Both the position numbers and the translations under genes were made by a program. From contig NZ_JBDPLH010000001.1 in the NCBI RefSeq assembly GCF_040187885.1, positions 434,001 to 498,000 of the forward strand: a DNA stretch of 64,000 nt, written 5' to 3'. This document shows, in pieces, positions 8,896 to 17,688 of this stretch (position 1 is the first letter of the stretch; every line of letters starts with the position of its first letter). Under the pieces are notes generated by a model. The model made no database searches. It saw nothing but the letters and a program-made list of their open reading frames with translations, and was not told the DNA's origin. This DNA is from Roseateles_E cavernae (GTDB lineage: Bacteria; Pseudomonadota; Gammaproteobacteria; Burkholderiales; Burkholderiaceae_C).

Positions 8896-11673
8896 GTGAA
8901 ACTGAAGAAACTCGCGCGCAGTCTTGCGCTGATCGGTATCGGCGCCCAATTCGTTGGCATGGCTTGGGCGCAAGGGGCGTCCGAAGTCCAGAAGGTGGAG
9001 CGCGTCGAGATCACGGGCTCCAGCATCAAGCGCATCGCCAGCGAGGGCGCGCTGCCGGTACAGGTCATCAGCAAGGAAGACATCCAGCGCGCCGGCATCT
9101 CCAGTGCCGAGCAGCTGATGGAGTCGCTGGCGATCAGTGGCACCGGTCTGGACAATATGACCTCCCAGGTCGGCATCATGTCGACCGCCGAACGCGGCAA
9201 CAACGGCGCCGCCAGCGCCAATCTGCGCGGTCTGGGCGCCGGCAGCACCCTGGTGCTGCTGAACGGCCGCCGCACCTCGGTGCACGGCCTGAAGGGCGGC
9301 GCGGTGGATCTGAACTCGATCCCGATGGCGGCGGTCGAGCGCGTTGAAATCCTGACCGATGGCGCCTCCGCGATCTACGGCACCGATGCGATCGGCGGCG
9401 TCATCAACTTCATCCTGCGCCGCAACTACAGCGGCGCCGAGGTCCGCATGTTCACCGACCTGCCCACCGAGGGCGGTGGCAGCATCACCACGGTGTCTCT
9501 GCTGGGCGGCAAGGGCGATCTGCAGAAGGACCGCTACAACATCCTGGTCAACCTGTCCTTCGACGACCAGGACAAGCTGATGCCGGGCCAGCGCAACTTC
9601 GTCAACGGCTATCAGCCGGCTCGCGGCATCGCGCCCGAGACCGTCGGCACGCCCTTCGCATCCCAGGTGGTCGGCACCGGCAGCGCGCTCCAGAACTTCA
9701 CGCTGGCCGGCAGCGGTGCCAACAACAAGAACACCGCCAACCTGCTGAGCCTGCAGGGCAACTGCGATAGCGGACCGGGCATGATGCAGTACCGCGCCGA
9801 TCTGTGGACCAGCAATGTCGGCCGTACCCATGGCTGCACCTACGACTACAACGGCGCGGCGGTGCTGATCCAACCGGTGCAGCGGCAGAATCTGGTGTCG
9901 CGCGCGATGTTTGCGATCAACGACGAGACCACGGCGATTCTGGAATTCGTCAACTCCCGCACCACCTCGCGCAAGTCCTTCGAGCCGGTGCAGATCAACA
10001 ACTCCACGCTGGCCTTCCGCAATTCGAATGGTGGCAAGGGCGCCTACTACCCGGTGAACGGCCCCTACTACCAGGATCTGACCGGCCTGGTGCCAGGCTT
10101 CGACAAGACCAAGGGCATTGCCTATGCCTGGCGTTGCGTGGAGTGCGGTGACCGCATCATCGAGACCGAATCCGAGGCCAGTCGTCTGCTGATCGGCTTG
10201 GAGGGCAGCCTGAAAGGCTGGGACTACAAGCTGGGTGTCTCCACCGCCGAGAGCGAAGCCAAGTCCCAGTTGGCCGGTGGCTATATGTTCTTCGACAAGC
10301 TCGCCGCAGCCATGGCGTCCGGCAAGCTCAATCCCTGGCTGAAACCCGGCCAGACCCAGACGCCCGAGGCCATGGCCCTGCTGGCCGGCGCATCGGCCAC
10401 CGGCACCACCTTGTACGGCGGCAAGTCCAAGCTGAGCCAGGTCGACGGCACCATCACCGGCGATCTGTTCACGCTGCCGGCCGGTCCGGTGGGCGCGGCC
10501 TTCGGTTTTGACCTGCGCCGCGAAACCTACAACTTCAACGGCAGTGCCGACCTGATCTCGAATGTGTTCCTGGCGCCGGGCGATGGCTCGATCAAGCCAG
10601 GCAAGCGCGACATCAAGGCCTTGTTTGCAGAGCTCGCGATCCCGATTTTCAAGAACCTGGAAGCGACCATCGCGGTCCGTCACGACGAGTACAGCGACTT
10701 CGGCGGCACCACCAACCCGAAGTTCGCGCTGCGCTACCAGCCCTTGAAGTCGCTGATGTTCCGCAGCTCCTACACCGAGGGCTTCCGCGCGCCCAGCTTC
10801 AACCAGCTGAACAGCCCGACCCTGGAATCCCAGACCACCAGCGACCGGGTCGACCCGGTGATGTGCCCGGCCAACCCGGGCAACCCGCTGTACTGCACAC
10901 CCAAGCGTTATGCAGTGTTTGCGGGCGGCAATCCCGATCTGCAGCCCGAGACCGCCAAGATGGCGACCTTCGGCGTGGTCTTCGAACCCACCGACTGGAT
11001 CACCGCCAGCGCCGACTTCTGGAAGGTCGAACGCGTCGGCCGCATCCTGGCCTTGACCGACACCCAGGTGCTGGACAACCCAAGCCAGTTCCCCGGCAGC
11101 TTTGGGCGCGCGCCCGATGGCAGCCTTGTGGCCATCCGTGCAGGCCTGATCAACGCCGCCGGCGACATCGCCCAGGGCGTCGATCTGGCCCTGACCTTGC
11201 GCGGCGCGCTGGCCGGCGGCCGTGTGACCGGGCGCATCGGCGGCACCTATATGGACAGCTACAAGACGCGCACGCTGGAGAGCCAGCCCTATGTGGACAT
11301 GGTCGGCAAGTTCAGCAGCCGCGATCTGTATATGCGCTGGAAGCACAACGCCAGCCTCAGCTACACCCGCGGCCCCTGGAGCGGCACGGTGTCGCAGACC
11401 TACTCCGATGGCTACGAGGACGATGTCTCGGGTCGCACCATGCCCTCGACCTTCAACCCCAAGGTCAAGGCCTACCTGCGCCACAACCTCTCGACCAGCT
11501 ACGAGGGCTTCAAGAACACGACGATCACGCTGGGTATCAAGAATCTGTTCAACCGCGATCCCTCGTTCTCGGCTCACCACCCCGACAATGTCGCGGGCGC
11601 GGGCTGGGACGCGCGCGTCGGCGACCCGCGTGGCCGCGCACTGACGGCCGCGATCAGCCACAAGTTCTTCTGA
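8896..11673 (+). CDS. TonB-dependent outer-membrane receptor
   Basis: A 925-residue TonB-dependent receptor. A signal peptide (about 1-26, ending MAWAQ) is followed by the TonB-box region (VERVEITGSSIKR), a plug domain (SAEQLMESL, NLRGLGAGSTLVLLNGRR, DGASAIYGTDAIGGVINFI) and a long beta barrel ending in the aromatic HKFF. The size and the ITGSSIKR style match the Xanthomonas/Caulobacter-type receptors that take up plant sugars, peptides or siderophores; no substrate can be named. GTG 8896 is chosen for its SD. It is monocistronic, bounded by a strong terminator at 11708-11741. Confidence 0.92.
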   Translation: MKLKKLARSLALIGIGAQFVGMAWAQGASEVQKVERVEITGSSIKRIASEGALPVQVISKEDIQRAGISSAEQLMESLAISGTGLDNMTSQVGIMSTAERGNNGAASANLRGLGAGSTLVLLNGRRTSVHGLKGGAVDLNSIPMAAVERVEILTDGASAIYGTDAIGGVINFILRRNYSGAEVRMFTDLPTEGGGSITTVSLLGGKGDLQKDRYNILVNLSFDDQDKLMPGQRNFVNGYQPARGIAPETVGTPFASQVVGTGSALQNFTLAGSGANNKNTANLLSLQGNCDSGPGMMQYRADLWTSNVGRTHGCTYDYNGAAVLIQPVQRQNLVSRAMFAINDETTAILEFVNSRTTSRKSFEPVQINNSTLAFRNSNGGKGAYYPVNGPYYQDLTGLVPGFDKTKGIAYAWRCVECGDRIIETESEASRLLIGLEGSLKGWDYKLGVSTAESEAKSQLAGGYMFFDKLAAAMASGKLNPWLKPGQTQTPEAMALLAGASATGTTLYGGKSKLSQVDGTITGDLFTLPAGPVGAAFGFDLRRETYNFNGSADLISNVFLAPGDGSIKPGKRDIKALFAELAIPIFKNLEATIAVRHDEYSDFGGTTNPKFALRYQPLKSLMFRSSYTEGFRAPSFNQLNSPTLESQTTSDRVDPVMCPANPGNPLYCTPKRYAVFAGGNPDLQPETAKMATFGVVFEPTDWITASADFWKVERVGRILALTDTQVLDNPSQFPGSFGRAPDGSLVAIRAGLINAAGDIAQGVDLALTLRGALAGGRVTGRIGGTYMDSYKTRTLESQPYVDMVGKFSSRDLYMRWKHNASLSYTRGPWSGTVSQTYSDGYEDDVSGRTMPSTFNPKVKAYLRHNLSTSYEGFKNTTITLGIKNLFNRDPSFSAHHPDNVAGAGWDARVGDPRGRALTAAISHKFF

Positions 11674-11707
11674 TCACGGGCCCGGCGACGGCCGGGCATC
11701 GAGCGAG

Positions 11708-11741
11708 AAGCCCTCACGGCGCAAGCGGTGAGGGCTTTTTT
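11708..11741 (+). terminator. Intrinsic terminator of the TonB receptor gene
   Basis: A perfect 10-bp stem AAGCCCTCAC / GTGAGGGCTT (11708-11717 and 11728-11737) with a 10-nt loop is followed by a run of six T (11736-11741). It lies 35 nt after the TonB receptor stop and just before the 3' end of the convergent small gene. The T run is only on the + side, so it should act mainly on + strand transcripts. Confidence 0.9.
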
Positions 11742-11745
11742 CCCC

Positions 11746-12132
11746 TCAGTTCGCCAAGCTGATCGTCGAGCCCACCACGCCCTCGGCATTCAGGATCTCC
11801 AGCTGGTCGCCCTGGCGGCGCACGGTGAAGCAGCCTTCCTTGCCCTCGCGCATCTTGCGCCAGATCGTGCAGTAGCCCTTGTCGTCGAGGCGCCAGGTGC
11901 CGCTGTCATTGCCGCCCGGATAGAAGAGCTGCATCGTGCCGTCGGCGCGCATCTCCCATTGGGTGACTACGCCGCTGGCCTTGATGGTCGAGCGGTGCTT
12001 CTTGCCGACCAGGGTCTGCTGGATCTCCTGCGGCGTTAGCAGTCCGTCCTGGGCCCAGCAGACCGGCGCAAATAGCGGGGCGAACAGCGCTGCGGCCAGT
12101 CCGAGCGCACGTGTGGGATGGTGGGGCAGCAT
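11746..12132 (-). CDS. Small exported protein of unknown function
   Basis: A 128-residue protein with a signal peptide (MLPHHPTRALGLAAALFAPLFAPVCWAQ, cleavage after about residue 28). The mature part LLTPQEIQQTLVGKKHR...VTQWEMRADGTMQLFYPGGNDSGTWRLDDKGYCTIW...GKEGCFTV resembles lipocalin-like single-domain periplasmic proteins in which a small beta barrel is closed by a Cys pair (about 88 and 99). I do not recognise a named family with certainty. ATG 12132 was chosen because it starts the signal peptide; the frame continues upstream without one. It stands alone, convergent with the TonB receptor and 92 nt after the LD-carboxypeptidase gene. Confidence 0.75.
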   Translation of the reverse strand: MLPHHPTRALGLAAALFAPLFAPVCWAQDGLLTPQEIQQTLVGKKHRSTIKASGVVTQWEMRADGTMQLFYPGGNDSGTWRLDDKGYCTIWRKMREGKEGCFTVRRQGDQLEILNAEGVVGSTISLAN

Positions 12133-12224
12133 GGCGATCTCCCGGACATCAATGGGACAAGGCTGCCATTCTTGCGGCCGGGCGGCCGGCCGCCATCCCC
12201 AGAACAGCGTAGCGCGCGGCCCGC

Positions 12225-13124
12225 TCAGAGCAGGGTCAGGCAGCCTGCCGCGACATCCATCTCGACCTGCAAGCCCAGCGGCAAGGCGATATGCGGACGG
12301 CAATGGCCCGAGGGCCAGCCGGCCAGCATCGGTTTGCCCAGCGGGCTCAGCAGATCGGCCAGCACCGCGTCGGGCGATTCGGCGTCGCTGAAGCTGCCGA
12401 TCAGGAAGCCGGCCGCCGCGTCGAGCACACCGGCTTGGCGCAGCTGCACCAGCAGGCGGTCGACCCGGTACGGCGCCTCGCCGACATCTTCGATGAACAG
12501 GATCGCGCCCTCGGCGCGCGGCGCCCAGGGTGTGCCGAGCAGGGCCGCGAAGACCGCCAGATTGCCGCCGATCAGGCGGCCCGCCGCGCGCTCACCCTGG
12601 TTCAGGCCATGGACCGGCAGGGCCGGTGCGATCTGCTCGCCGGCGCTGAAGCCCCGATGCAGCAGGCTGAACAAGGCATGGGCGTCAGCGCTCGCGTCGG
12701 CGTCGAGCAGGTTGGAGGCGGGCATCGGCGCATGCAGGCCCGGCAGCCCCAGCCCGTCGCGCAGCCCGTGCAAGGCGGTGATGTCGCTGAAGCCGATCAG
12801 CAGCTTGGGGTGACGGCGCAGCAGGTCGGTGTCGATCCGCTCCAGCAGCCGCGCGCAGCCATAGCCGCCGCGCAGCGCCAGCACCGCGTCGACCTCGGGG
12901 TCGGCGAAGGCGGCATGCAGATCGGCCAGGCGCTGCGCGTCGCTGGCGGCCAAATAGTCCAGATGCGTGGGGCCGGCGCAGCCGGGAAACAGCTTGGCCT
13001 TGAAGCCATGGGCGGCCAGCAGGGCCGGCACCTGCTCCAGGCTGCCCGGGGCGGGCGGGCCGGCCGGCGCGATCAGGCCCAGCGTCGCGCCGAAAGGCAG
13101 CGCGGGGATCAGCCGAGCGCTCAT
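12225..13124 (-). CDS. ldcA: Muramoyltetrapeptide LD-carboxypeptidase (S66), cytoplasmic
   Basis: A 299-residue LdcA that removes the terminal D-Ala from recycled tetrapeptides. The nucleophile is Ser113 in LLIGFSDITALHG, the Glu of the triad lies in ILFIEDVGEAPYRVDRLL (about 219) and the His in PSGHCRPHIALPLG (about 278). The GGYG loop typical of the family is at about 86-89. No signal peptide is present, consistent with cytoplasmic murein recycling. Its ATG overlaps the stop of dadA by 4 nt (13121-13124), so it is translationally coupled to D-amino acid dehydrogenase, which could oxidise the released D-Ala. It is the second S66 gene in the window. Confidence 0.92.
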   Translation of the reverse strand: MSARLIPALPFGATLGLIAPAGPPAPGSLEQVPALLAAHGFKAKLFPGCAGPTHLDYLAASDAQRLADLHAAFADPEVDAVLALRGGYGCARLLERIDTDLLRRHPKLLIGFSDITALHGLRDGLGLPGLHAPMPASNLLDADASADAHALFSLLHRGFSAGEQIAPALPVHGLNQGERAAGRLIGGNLAVFAALLGTPWAPRAEGAILFIEDVGEAPYRVDRLLVQLRQAGVLDAAAGFLIGSFSDAESPDAVLADLLSPLGKPMLAGWPSGHCRPHIALPLGLQVEMDVAAGCLTLL

Positions 13125-14380
13125 GCCGGCAGCCGCAGGCCGTCCAGCGCGATCGGGCTGGGCCGGCCGGAGATCAGCTCGGCCAGGATGCGGGCCGAAC
13201 CGAAGGAGAAGGTGAAGCCCAAGGCGCCATGGCCGACATTGAGCCAGAGATTGCGCACCGGGCTGGCGCCCAGGATGGGCGCGCCGCTGGGCGTGGCCGG
13301 GCGCAGGCCGGCCCAGGTGCTGGCGGCCTCGTAGTCGGCAGCCAGCGGGAACATCGCCCGCACCGCGCGCTGCAAGGAGGCGATGCGCTGCGGATCGATG
13401 CGGGCATCGTTGCCAACCAGGTCCACCATGGCCGCCACGCGCAGCTGCTCACCGATGCGGGCGTACAGCACCTTGCGCTCGAAGTCGGTCACGCTGACCT
13501 CGGGCGGGCGATGCTGGGCGCCGATCGGCGCGGTCAGGCTGTAGCCCTTCAGCGGATAGATCGGCAGGTTCAGGCCGGCACTCTTGCCCAGGCCGCGGCT
13601 GTGCAGGCCGGCGGCCAGCACAAAGGCATCGGCCGGCAGCTCGCCGGCATCGGTCTGCAGCGCCACCGCCCGGCCTTGCGAGAGCACAAAGCCCTGGGCC
13701 TGCGCCCGCACGACGCCTTGGAACTGGCCATGCCGAGCCAGGCGCTCGGCCAGCTGCAGGCACAGCCGGTGGCAGTCGGCCACGGCCTCGCCCTCGGTGA
13801 AGATGCCACCGGCCAGCTGGGCATCGCCGTCGGCCAGCGCCGGCTCCAGCGCCACGCATTCCTCGTGGCTCAGTGCCCGCTCGGCCGCGTCACCATGAGC
13901 GCGCACGCGCGCGGCCACCCGTGCGAATTCATCGGGCTTGCGGTAGACCACCAGCTTGCCGGGCGCACGCAGCGCGATGTCGTCGGCGTCGAGGCGGGCG
14001 CTGCGATGCAGCTCGGCGAACGCGGCCTGGCTCAGCGCGCCGAGCTCCAGCAGCCGCGCCGTCGTGCGGCGGTTCACCGGGCCGCGGCAGGCGCGCAGGA
14101 ATTGCAGCATCCAGGCCCATTGATGCCAGCGCAACTCGGGCTTGAAGCGCAGCGGCCCGTCGGCATCGAGCAGCCAGCGCAGCGCCTTCAGCGGCACGCC
14201 CTCGTCGGCCAGCGGCGAGACATAGCGGTAGCTGAGCTGGCCGCCGTTGGCACGGCTGGCCCCTGAGGCCAGCGCGGCTTCGCGCTCCAGCAGTGTGACC
14301 TTATGGCCGCGCTCGGCCAGGGCCCAGGCGGTCGTCAAGCCGACCACCCCGCCCCCGATCACCACAATATATTGACTCAT
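13121..14380 (-). CDS. dadA: D-amino acid dehydrogenase small subunit
   Basis: A 419-residue FAD-dependent dehydrogenase that oxidises D-amino acids, chiefly D-Ala to pyruvate, and passes electrons to the respiratory chain. The FAD-binding GxGxxG is at 9-14 (IGGGVVGLTTAWALAERG) with an acidic residue after the second strand (LLERE). Further DadA signatures are SGASRANGGQLSY and, near the C-terminus, WAGLRPATPSGAPILG and NVGHGALGFTFSFGSA. It precedes ldcA with a 4-nt overlap and follows the aminotransferase gene by 104 nt. Together with alr (22.4 kb) it gives a route from D-Ala to pyruvate. Confidence 0.93.
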   Translation of the reverse strand: MSQYIVVIGGGVVGLTTAWALAERGHKVTLLEREAALASGASRANGGQLSYRYVSPLADEGVPLKALRWLLDADGPLRFKPELRWHQWAWMLQFLRACRGPVNRRTTARLLELGALSQAAFAELHRSARLDADDIALRAPGKLVVYRKPDEFARVAARVRAHGDAAERALSHEECVALEPALADGDAQLAGGIFTEGEAVADCHRLCLQLAERLARHGQFQGVVRAQAQGFVLSQGRAVALQTDAGELPADAFVLAAGLHSRGLGKSAGLNLPIYPLKGYSLTAPIGAQHRPPEVSVTDFERKVLYARIGEQLRVAAMVDLVGNDARIDPQRIASLQRAVRAMFPLAADYEAASTWAGLRPATPSGAPILGASPVRNLWLNVGHGALGFTFSFGSARILAELISGRPSPIALDGLRLPA

Positions 14381-14484
14381 CCCGACTCTTGGACACTGAT
14401 CTGCCGGCAGAGTAAGGACAAGCCGGGCTCAGGACCAATGAAAGCGCGAGCGCCGCCTATAACCTGGCCACATGTGGCCCGGCG

Positions 14485-15672
14485 TCAGCCGAGCACGGCG
14501 GCCATCGCCACGGCCGTGGCCTCGACATTCTTGCTGTTGAGCCCGGCCACGCACATGCGGCCCGAGCGCACCAGATAGACGGCGAACTCGTTCTTCAGTC
14601 GGTCCACCTGCTCGGCCGACAGGCCGGTGTAGCTGAACATGCCGCGCTGGGTCAGGAAGTAGTCGAAATTGCGGCCCGGCTGCTTGGCGCTGAGCACCTC
14701 GAACAGGCTGTTGCGCATCGCCATGATGCGCTGGCGCATCTCGGCCACCTCGCCCTCCCACAGCGTCCGCAGCGTCGCATCGCTGAGCACGCGGGCCACG
14801 ATCTGGCCGCCGTGCAGCGGCGGGTTCGAGTAGTTGCGGCGGATCATGAATTTCAGCTGGCCCAGCACGTTGACGGCCTGGGCCGCGTCGGGGCAGACCA
14901 CGCTCAGCGCGCCGCAGCGCTCGCCATACAAGCTCATGCTCTTGGAGAAGCTGTTGGCGACGAAGAAGGACAGGCCGGCGTCGGCCATCGCGCGGATCGC
15001 GAAGGCGTCTTCCTCGATGCCCTCGCCATAGCCCTGGTAGGCCAGGTCCAGGAAGGGCAGTAGCTCGCGCTCGGCCAGCACCGGGATCAGCTCGTCCCAC
15101 TGCAAGGGGGTCAGGTCGACGCCAGTCGGGTTGTGGCAGCAGGCGTGCAGCAGCACGACACTGTGCTTGGGCAGCGCACGGATGGCTTCGAGCATGTCGG
15201 CGAAGCGCACACCGCCGGTCTTGGCGTCGTAATAGGGATAGGTCTTGACCGCTATGCCCGAGCCTTCGAACACCGCGCGGTGGTTGTCCCAGGTCGGATC
15301 GGAGACATAGATGGCGCTGTCGGGGAAGTAGCGCTTGATGAAATCGGCGCCGACCTTCAGGCCGCCGCTGGAGCCCACGCTCTGGATCGTCACCGTGCGT
15401 GCGCGCACCGGATGGTGCTCGCCGAACAGCAGGGCCTGCACCGCGCTGCGGAAATTGGCCGCGCCCTCCATCGGCAGATAGGGCCTGGCCCCGGCCTCGG
15501 CCACCACGGCCAGCTCGGCGCGACGCACCGAGTCCAGCATCGGGATGCGGCCGTCGTCATCGAAGTAGATGCCGATCGACAAATTGATCTTGCCCGCGCG
15601 CTCGTCCTTCTGGAAGGCTTCGTTGAGGCTCAGGATGGGGTCGCCTGCGTAGGCGTCGACGTGCTTGAACAT
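14485..15672 (-). CDS. tyrB: Aromatic amino acid (aspartate/tyrosine) aminotransferase, class I
   Basis: A 395-residue PLP aminotransferase of the AspC/TyrB subgroup, exchanging amino groups between Asp, Phe or Tyr and 2-oxoglutarate. The cofactor Lys is about 244 in ANSFSKSMSLYGERCG, the pyridine-N Asp about 209 in PFLDLAYQGYG, and HNPTG sits at about 180-184. The C-terminal SGRMCVAGLNSKNV carries the carboxylate-binding Arg. ATG 15672 (MFKHVDAYAGDPI) is preferred because a GGAG lies 9 nt upstream; a TTG five codons earlier is unlikely. It follows a periplasmic binding-protein gene by 30 nt on the same strand. Confidence 0.9.
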   Translation of the reverse strand: MFKHVDAYAGDPILSLNEAFQKDERAGKINLSIGIYFDDDGRIPMLDSVRRAELAVVAEAGARPYLPMEGAANFRSAVQALLFGEHHPVRARTVTIQSVGSSGGLKVGADFIKRYFPDSAIYVSDPTWDNHRAVFEGSGIAVKTYPYYDAKTGGVRFADMLEAIRALPKHSVVLLHACCHNPTGVDLTPLQWDELIPVLAERELLPFLDLAYQGYGEGIEEDAFAIRAMADAGLSFFVANSFSKSMSLYGERCGALSVVCPDAAQAVNVLGQLKFMIRRNYSNPPLHGGQIVARVLSDATLRTLWEGEVAEMRQRIMAMRNSLFEVLSAKQPGRNFDYFLTQRGMFSYTGLSAEQVDRLKNEFAVYLVRSGRMCVAGLNSKNVEATAVAMAAVLG

Positions 15673-15702
15673 GGTGTGCAACTCCAATCGGGACAGCCGG
15701 CA

Positions 15703-16446
15703 TTATGGGCCGGCCCGCAGGCCGTAGCGCTCCAGGATGCGGCGCCAGGCGCCGTCCTCGCGCATCGCCAGGAAGGCGCGCTCCAGTTCGGCCTGGCGGG
15801 CCAGCCAGGGCGAGGCCCGCGCCAGCACCACATGGGGCGGCTCGCCGGCGAGCAGCCAGGGCTGTTTGATCAGGCCCAGCCCGGTTTCGCGCAGCAGCAG
15901 ATCGCCCTCGCGCTCCGGCGCCACCGCGATGTCGAGCCGGCCGCGCGCCACCATCTCCAGCGCCGCCCGGTAGTCGTTGACCTCCTGGCGCTGCAAGCGG
16001 GTATCGGCATCGAAGGCGCGGCCGTAGCGCTTGCCGCGATGCACGGCAATGCTGCGGCCGCCCAAGTCGTCCAGGCTGCGCACCGGCGCGGCATCGGGCC
16101 GGGTGTAGAAGGCCTTGTCCTCGCTGGGCAGCACGATGCGGGTGTAGCTGAGAAAGAGCTCGCGCTCCGGCGTGCGCAGCGGGCCCAGCATCAGATCGGC
16201 CTCGCCCTGCTCCATCAGCTTGAAGGCCCGTGCCGACGGCACCTCGGCATAGCTGACACGCCAGCCCAGGCGGCGCGCCGCCTCGTTCATCAGATCGTAG
16301 TAAAGCCCGGTCGCCCCACCCTCGGCAAAGATGCGGAACGGCGGATCGGCGCTGCCCACCACACGCAGCAGCGCCGGCTGGGCCTGCAAGGCCGGCAGCA
16401 AGAGCAGCGCACTCAACAGCAGACAACAGTGACGGCGGACTCGCAT
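15703..16446 (-). CDS. Periplasmic solute-binding protein family 3, orphan
   Basis: A 247-residue protein with a signal peptide (MRVRRHCCLLLSALLLLPALQAQ) and an SBP_bac_3 fold: LRVVGSADPPFRI at the first strand, GLYYDLMNEAARRLGW, a ligand-loop segment GEADLMLGPLRTPERE and SIAVHRGKRYGRAFD in lobe 2. Such proteins usually bind polar amino acids for an ABC importer, but no permease or ATPase is nearby. In Burkholderiales, lone copies are common and may feed an unlinked importer or a sensor. It is 30 nt upstream of tyrB on the same strand, so a role with amino acid use is plausible. ATG 16446 begins the signal sequence. Confidence 0.82.
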   Translation of the reverse strand: MRVRRHCCLLLSALLLLPALQAQPALLRVVGSADPPFRIFAEGGATGLYYDLMNEAARRLGWRVSYAEVPSARAFKLMEQGEADLMLGPLRTPERELFLSYTRIVLPSEDKAFYTRPDAAPVRSLDDLGGRSIAVHRGKRYGRAFDADTRLQRQEVNDYRAALEMVARGRLDIAVAPEREGDLLLRETGLGLIKQPWLLAGEPPHVVLARASPWLARQAELERAFLAMREDGAWRRILERYGLRAGP

Positions 16447-16530
16447 CGTGGCGGGTGGATCTCCCTGACGATCCAGCATACAGGCCGGAGTCTGCTTTGC
16501 CGGCGCGCGCCACTGACAACTCTTACAGGG

Positions 16531-17631
16531 TCACCCGCGAATCGGTGGGGCCAGCCAGCGCAGCCAGCGACCGTGCGGATGCGAGCAGGCCAGCGCCGCC
16601 TGGCACAGGGCGCCGGCGGCCCATTGCAGGGTCCACAAGGTGTCGCTGGCTCCGCAAGCCGCCGGCAGCGCCAGCCCCGGCGGGCGCAACGGCGCGGCCT
16701 CGGCGCTGAGCCAGATCAGGCCGCGCTCGCGCAGCAGGTGCTTGACCTCGGCGCGATGCCGGGCCAGCGCTGCGCTATCGAAATAGCTCAGCACCCAGCT
16801 GTTGAACAGCACCGGCTGCACGCCGCTCGGCAGGCCGTCCAGCCAGGGCTCGATCTCGGCCAGGCAGTCCTCGGCCCGGCGCAGCGGATGGGCGGCCGTG
16901 CGCGCCAGCACCAGGGCCTGATCGAGCCGGCGCGCGCGCTCGCGGTCATGCGGCCACAGGCAGGCGCGCAGCCAGCGCACCGCAGCCTCGTCCCGCACAT
17001 CGATGGGCGCCGGGTCCAGGCCCAAGCGGCTGTGCAGCCGCCAGGGCTTTAGCGGCGGCGGCGCTGCATCACCGAGCCAGTCGCAGCCGATGGTCGGCCG
17101 CTCGGCGGCCGCCGGCGCGCCGAGCGCAAAGCCGCCGTAGTCATAGCGGTAGGCGTCGACGCCCAGATTCAGCCCGGCGCTGCAGCCGAAGTCCAGCAGG
17201 GCCAGGTCTTGCCGGCCGCTCAGCGCGCTGATGTGCTGCAGCGCCGGCCACAGCACCGCGCAGCGACCGATCTCGTTGGTCTGGGTGCTGCGCGAGCGCA
17301 GCTGCGCGACCAGCGCCGACCGCTGCCGGCGCACGAAGTCCAGCAGCCGGACCGGCAGCTCGGCATCGGGCAGGCGGGTGCCGCCGACGCTGGGGTAGTA
17401 GGCGGCCAGCCCATGATCCGCGCCAGAGAGAATCCGTTCGTGCAGCGCCGCCAGCAGCAGATTGGGCCGGCGCTGCGTGGCCGGCGCCTCGGCCATCAGG
17501 GCCAGCAGCTCGGGCGAATCGGCGACGCTACGGCAGATCGCCACATAGAGCGGGTCCTGCGGGCATTCGACCTCGGCGAAGTGACGGTACTGAGCCGCCC
17601 ATTGATCCAGTGTCTGGCTTTCTTCATTCAT
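16531..17631 (-). CDS. DUF2332 family protein
   Basis: A 366-residue soluble protein matching the DUF2332 family by its opening (LDQWAAQYRHFAEVECPQDPLYVAICRSVA), a central glycine loop LALLDFGCSAGLNLGVDAYRYDYGG, and the pattern FNSWVLSYFD near residue 280. The loop resembles the SAM-binding motif of class I methyltransferases, but no methylation activity is established for the family to my knowledge. It is divergent from a Crp/Fnr regulator, and a perfect palindrome at 17665-17680 lies 33 nt before its ATG, so it may be controlled by that regulator. Confidence 0.8.
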   Translation of the reverse strand: MNEESQTLDQWAAQYRHFAEVECPQDPLYVAICRSVADSPELLALMAEAPATQRRPNLLLAALHERILSGADHGLAAYYPSVGGTRLPDAELPVRLLDFVRRQRSALVAQLRSRSTQTNEIGRCAVLWPALQHISALSGRQDLALLDFGCSAGLNLGVDAYRYDYGGFALGAPAAAERPTIGCDWLGDAAPPPLKPWRLHSRLGLDPAPIDVRDEAAVRWLRACLWPHDRERARRLDQALVLARTAAHPLRRAEDCLAEIEPWLDGLPSGVQPVLFNSWVLSYFDSAALARHRAEVKHLLRERGLIWLSAEAAPLRPPGLALPAACGASDTLWTLQWAAGALCQAALACSHPHGRWLRWLAPPIRG

Positions 17632-17664
17632 GACGCAAGCCTAAGGCCGGGCCGCCGCGATCAA

Positions 17665-17680
17665 TGTCGGGTACCCGACA
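17665..17680. promoter_or_regulatory. Perfect 16-bp palindrome, candidate operator
   Basis: TGTCGGGTACCCGACA is a perfect inverted repeat (8+8, no spacer) in the 57-bp gap between the divergent DUF2332 gene and the Crp/Fnr gene. It ends 8 nt before the regulator's ATG, a position where bound protein would block translation initiation or early transcription. Half-site size and symmetry suit a dimeric HTH protein. The bases differ from the E. coli CRP (TGTGA-N6-TCACA) and FNR (TTGAT-N4-ATCAA) consensus. Autoregulation by the adjacent gene is an inference. Confidence 0.65.
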
Positions 17681-17688
17681 ATTGGGCC

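Noticed and set aside
8656..11661. 1001-codon open frame on the minus strand opposite the TonB receptor
   Set aside because: It is Arg/Gln/His-rich with no domain, and exactly mirrors a convincing TonB receptor; a typical GC-rich antisense shadow.
15133..17052. 639-codon + strand frame across tyrB, binding protein and DUF2332 genes
   Set aside because: It crosses three real minus-strand genes and their gaps and has low-complexity composition.
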